NCBI GenBank assembly: GCA_003455565.1 | Contig: DMQW01000268.1 | Span: 1-8,706, forward strand | Length of the DNA: 8,706 bases | DNA from: Limisphaerales bacterium | GTDB taxonomy: Bacteria; Verrucomicrobiota; Verrucomicrobiia; Limisphaerales; UBA11358 | Direction: 5' to 3' | Shown here: piece by piece, positions 7,054-8,706 of the stretch | How the letters are laid out: the number at the start of each line of letters is the position of its first letter | Position numbering within the stretch: the first letter of the stretch is position 1 | Made by a program: the position numbers and the translations under genes | Notes under the pieces: generated by a model | Database searches by the model: none | Told to the model about the DNA's origin: nothing | The model's input: only the letters and a program-made list of their open reading frames with translations

Positions 7054-7422
7054 ATGAACACATTTCAAATCATCTTCACGCCCACCAGCGCGGCGGAACT
7101 CGCGCGGATGCCCAAGGAACTTCAACTCCAGATCCTCGGCGATTTTCGCGGCCTGCCGCAGCACGTCATCGCCAGCGAGCTGGAAGATTTCGGCAAGCTC
7201 GAAAGCGACGGCCACATCCTCCACCGTTTCCGCCTCGGCGATTACCGTGTTTATTTTGAGCGCCACCAGCTCGGCGTGCTCGTCCACCGCATCTTGAGCC
7301 GGCACACGCTCAAGGATTTCTTTTTCCGCTCCGGCCTCAAGCTCGGCGAGGACGAAGCCTTGCAGGAAAATCCGAAATTCTGGGAGCTCATCGAAGCCGC
7401 CAAAAGTTCCGACAAGAATTAA
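7054..7422 (+). CDS. RelE/ParE-family toxin-like protein
   Basis: This 122-residue basic protein starts at ATG 7054 (a TTG directly before it gives a less likely start). The N-terminal FQIIFTPTSAAELARMPKELQLQIL pattern, strand plus two helices, and HRFRLGDYRVYFE at 57-69 followed by VHRILSRHTLKDFFF (77-91) match the RelE/ParE fold, in which the RxGDYRV strand is the most conserved element. RelE-type members cleave mRNA on the ribosome and ParE-type members block gyrase; the target here cannot be read from sequence. A C-terminal extension of about 30 residues (SGLKLGED...SSDKN) is longer than in small RelE toxins. No antitoxin-like ORF lies immediately upstream (6919-7053 holds only a repeat) or downstream (the next gene is a convergent nitroreductase). 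It is either an orphan toxin or a housekeeping relative. Confidence 0.75.
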   Translation: MNTFQIIFTPTSAAELARMPKELQLQILGDFRGLPQHVIASELEDFGKLESDGHILHRFRLGDYRVYFERHQLGVLVHRILSRHTLKDFFFRSGLKLGEDEALQENPKFWELIEAAKSSDKN

Positions 7423-7436
7423 AATCCCCCGTCCGC

Positions 7437-8087
7437 TCAAATCACGCGCACGAGATCCTTGGTTTCAAAACGCACCTTGGGCAGGCTGGCATATTTGTCG
7501 GCAGCGGCGCGATAACCAAGCGCACAGGCCACCACCGTTTTGAAACCGCTGCCGTTCAAGCCGAGGACCTGGTCATATTCCAGCGGGTTGATGCCCTCCA
7601 TCGGGCACGCATCCACGCCCAGCACCGCCGCGCTCGTCATCAGATTTCCCAGCGCGATGTAACATTGCCGCGCCGCCCATTCGTGCGCCGTCTTGCCGCG
7701 CGGACCCTTCACCACGTCGCTCAAAATCATGTCGCGATTAAAATTTAGTTTCTCCAGCAGAATGTCGCGCACCTCGCTCGTGCGCTGGATGAACTTCGCC
7801 ACGTCCGCCTCCGTCATTTCTGTCCGCGCCGTGAACACAACAAAGTGCGAACAGTCCACCACCTGCTTCTGATTCCAGGAATGCGGCAGCAGCGCCGCGC
7901 GTTTGGCCGCGTCCTGCACGACGAGAAATTGATACGGCTGCATGCCATACGAGGTCGGCGTCAACACCAGCGCCTGCTCCAGCGCGTGCCAGATATCGGC
8001 GGGAATTTTTTTTGCCGGATCAAAAACTTTCGTGGCGTAGCGCCATTCGAGCGCGTTCAGAAGTTGCTGCGGGCTTAAGTTGCTCAT
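7437..8087 (-). CDS. NfsB/DrgA-type NAD(P)H nitroreductase family protein
   Basis: This is a flavin (FMN)-dependent oxidoreductase of the nitroreductase superfamily; such enzymes reduce nitroaromatics, quinones or similar acceptors with NAD(P)H as homodimers. The ATG at 8087 gives 216 residues, normal for the family; an upstream TTG extension is not needed. Family features are WRYATKVFDPAKKI at 15-28, where the Arg and Lys contact FMN phosphate, LTPTSYGMQPYQFLVV at 42-57, GPRGKTAHEWAARQCYIALGN at 128-148, GVDACPMEGI at 157-166 around the flavin, and ALGYR at 189-193. It converges on the RelE-like gene with a 14-bp gap and no recognisable terminator between them, and diverges from the acetyltransferase gene across 71 bp. 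The physiological substrate is unknown. Confidence 0.92.
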   Translation of the reverse strand: MSNLSPQQLLNALEWRYATKVFDPAKKIPADIWHALEQALVLTPTSYGMQPYQFLVVQDAAKRAALLPHSWNQKQVVDCSHFVVFTARTEMTEADVAKFIQRTSEVRDILLEKLNFNRDMILSDVVKGPRGKTAHEWAARQCYIALGNLMTSAAVLGVDACPMEGINPLEYDQVLGLNGSGFKTVVACALGYRAAADKYASLPKVRFETKDLVRVI

Positions 8088-8158
8088 AATTTTTAATTTT
8101 AAATGTCCGCGCAAAATTGCATAGCTGCGGGGAATAGTAAATTTTTCTTCGCACCAAA
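8088..8158. promoter_or_regulatory. Divergent intergenic region
   Basis: The 71 bp between the nitroreductase and acetyltransferase start codons must hold the promoters for both if they are transcribed separately. It is AT-rich near both starts, but I see no well-spaced -35/-10 pair, no Shine-Dalgarno sequence and no clear operator palindrome. Confidence 0.3.
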
Positions 8159-8706
8159 ATGATTTCCCGCCAGACTCTCAAGATGATTCCGCCCCAGCTC
8201 CGTGTCCGCCGCGCCACCGTGGACGACCTGCCCGCCCTGCAATCGCTCTGGGCTTCCATGCAAATCAATGCGGTTGGATTGGAAAGTCGCCTCACGGAAT
8301 TTCAGATCGTCGAGGCTGACCAGACTTTTGCCGGAGCCATTGGGGTGCAATTTATCCGCACCGCCGCCCGGCTCCACAGCGAAGGGTTCACCGACTTCGC
8401 CATCGCCGACGCCGCGCGACAATTATTTTGGGAACGCATCCTGACGCTCGCCGCCAATCACGGCGTCTTCCGCGTCTGGACTTTGGAAAACTCCCCGTTC
8501 TGGACGCGCTGGGGATTTCAACCAGCGACTGCGGAAATCCTCGCGCGCCTGCCGGATGAATGGAAAAATCTCGAAGGCCGCTGGCTCACGCTGGAATTAA
8601 AAAACGAAGACGCCATCAATGCCGCGCTGAAAAATAAATTCACCGGTTTCATGGACGACGAGAAAAGGCAAACCGCGAGCGTTTCCAAAAAAGCCCGCAC
8701 GCTGAA
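8159..8706 (+). CDS. GNAT-like N-acetyltransferase, 3' end outside window
   Basis: The frame starts at ATG 8159 and stays open for 182 codons to the window edge, so it is partial at the 3' end. Met9 (8183) is an alternative start. Residues 15-28 (RVRRATVDDLPALQ) are the typical first strand and helix of GNAT acetyltransferases, and 100-121 (NHGVFRVWTLENSPFWTRWGFQP) resemble the later strands with the usual N-x-x-x-x-x-x-x-GF signature. The acetyl-CoA loop (R/Q-x-x-G-x-G/A) is not evident; the corresponding stretch near 79-95 reads DFAIADAARQLFWERIL, so the protein may bind acyl-CoA atypically or be non-catalytic. A charged Lys-rich tail (150-182) follows the domain. The substrate is unknown. 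Confidence 0.6.
   Translation, partial: MISRQTLKMIPPQLRVRRATVDDLPALQSLWASMQINAVGLESRLTEFQIVEADQTFAGAIGVQFIRTAARLHSEGFTDFAIADAARQLFWERILTLAANHGVFRVWTLENSPFWTRWGFQPATAEILARLPDEWKNLEGRWLTLELKNEDAINAALKNKFTGFMDDEKRQTASVSKKARTL

Overview
The window looks like a chromosomal segment of a Verrucomicrobiota bacterium, possibly of the Pedosphaera/Limisphaerales type. This is an inference from three things: the style of the HYR/cohesin surface protein, the near absence of Shine-Dalgarno sequences before confident genes, and the kinds of small intergenic repeats. No marker gene fixes the taxonomy.

Left part (1-2643): the left edge carries a 35-codon remnant of what looks like an IS110-family transposase. 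Next comes a large minus-strand gene for a secreted protein: signal peptide, cohesin-like domain, a beta-sandwich-like region, four tandem HYR repeats and a C-terminal Ig-like domain, closed by a strong intrinsic terminator. The gene is interrupted by one in-frame TAG inside the cohesin-like domain, so two reading frames (2332-2643 and 220-2328) represent one ancestral gene.

Mobile-element debris (2644-3660): two minus-strand frames overlap by ATGA. The upstream one resembles the N-terminal arm of Verrucomicrobial tyrosine recombinases. The downstream one resembles the start of a replication-initiator-like protein but loses its frame after about 102 residues. A double hairpin of REP type follows the frame-shifted stop. 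The pair lies about 60 bp from a tRNA-Ser(GGA) gene, a common integration neighbourhood.

Housekeeping core (3661-6918): tRNA-Ser(GGA), a terminator-like hairpin in the purA leader, purA (adenylosuccinate synthetase), an AT-richer gene of unknown function that appears frameshifted near its 3' end, and uppS (undecaprenyl diphosphate synthase). The core genes look intact.

Right part (6919-8706): a long imperfect inverted repeat, a RelE/ParE-like toxin gene with no visible antitoxin, a convergent NfsB-type nitroreductase gene, and a divergent GNAT-like acetyltransferase gene that runs off the window.

I see no coherent new multi-gene system. The points worth a second look are the amber-split cohesin/HYR gene, the ATGA-coupled recombinase-arm/Rep-like remnant beside the tRNA, and several small repeat elements.
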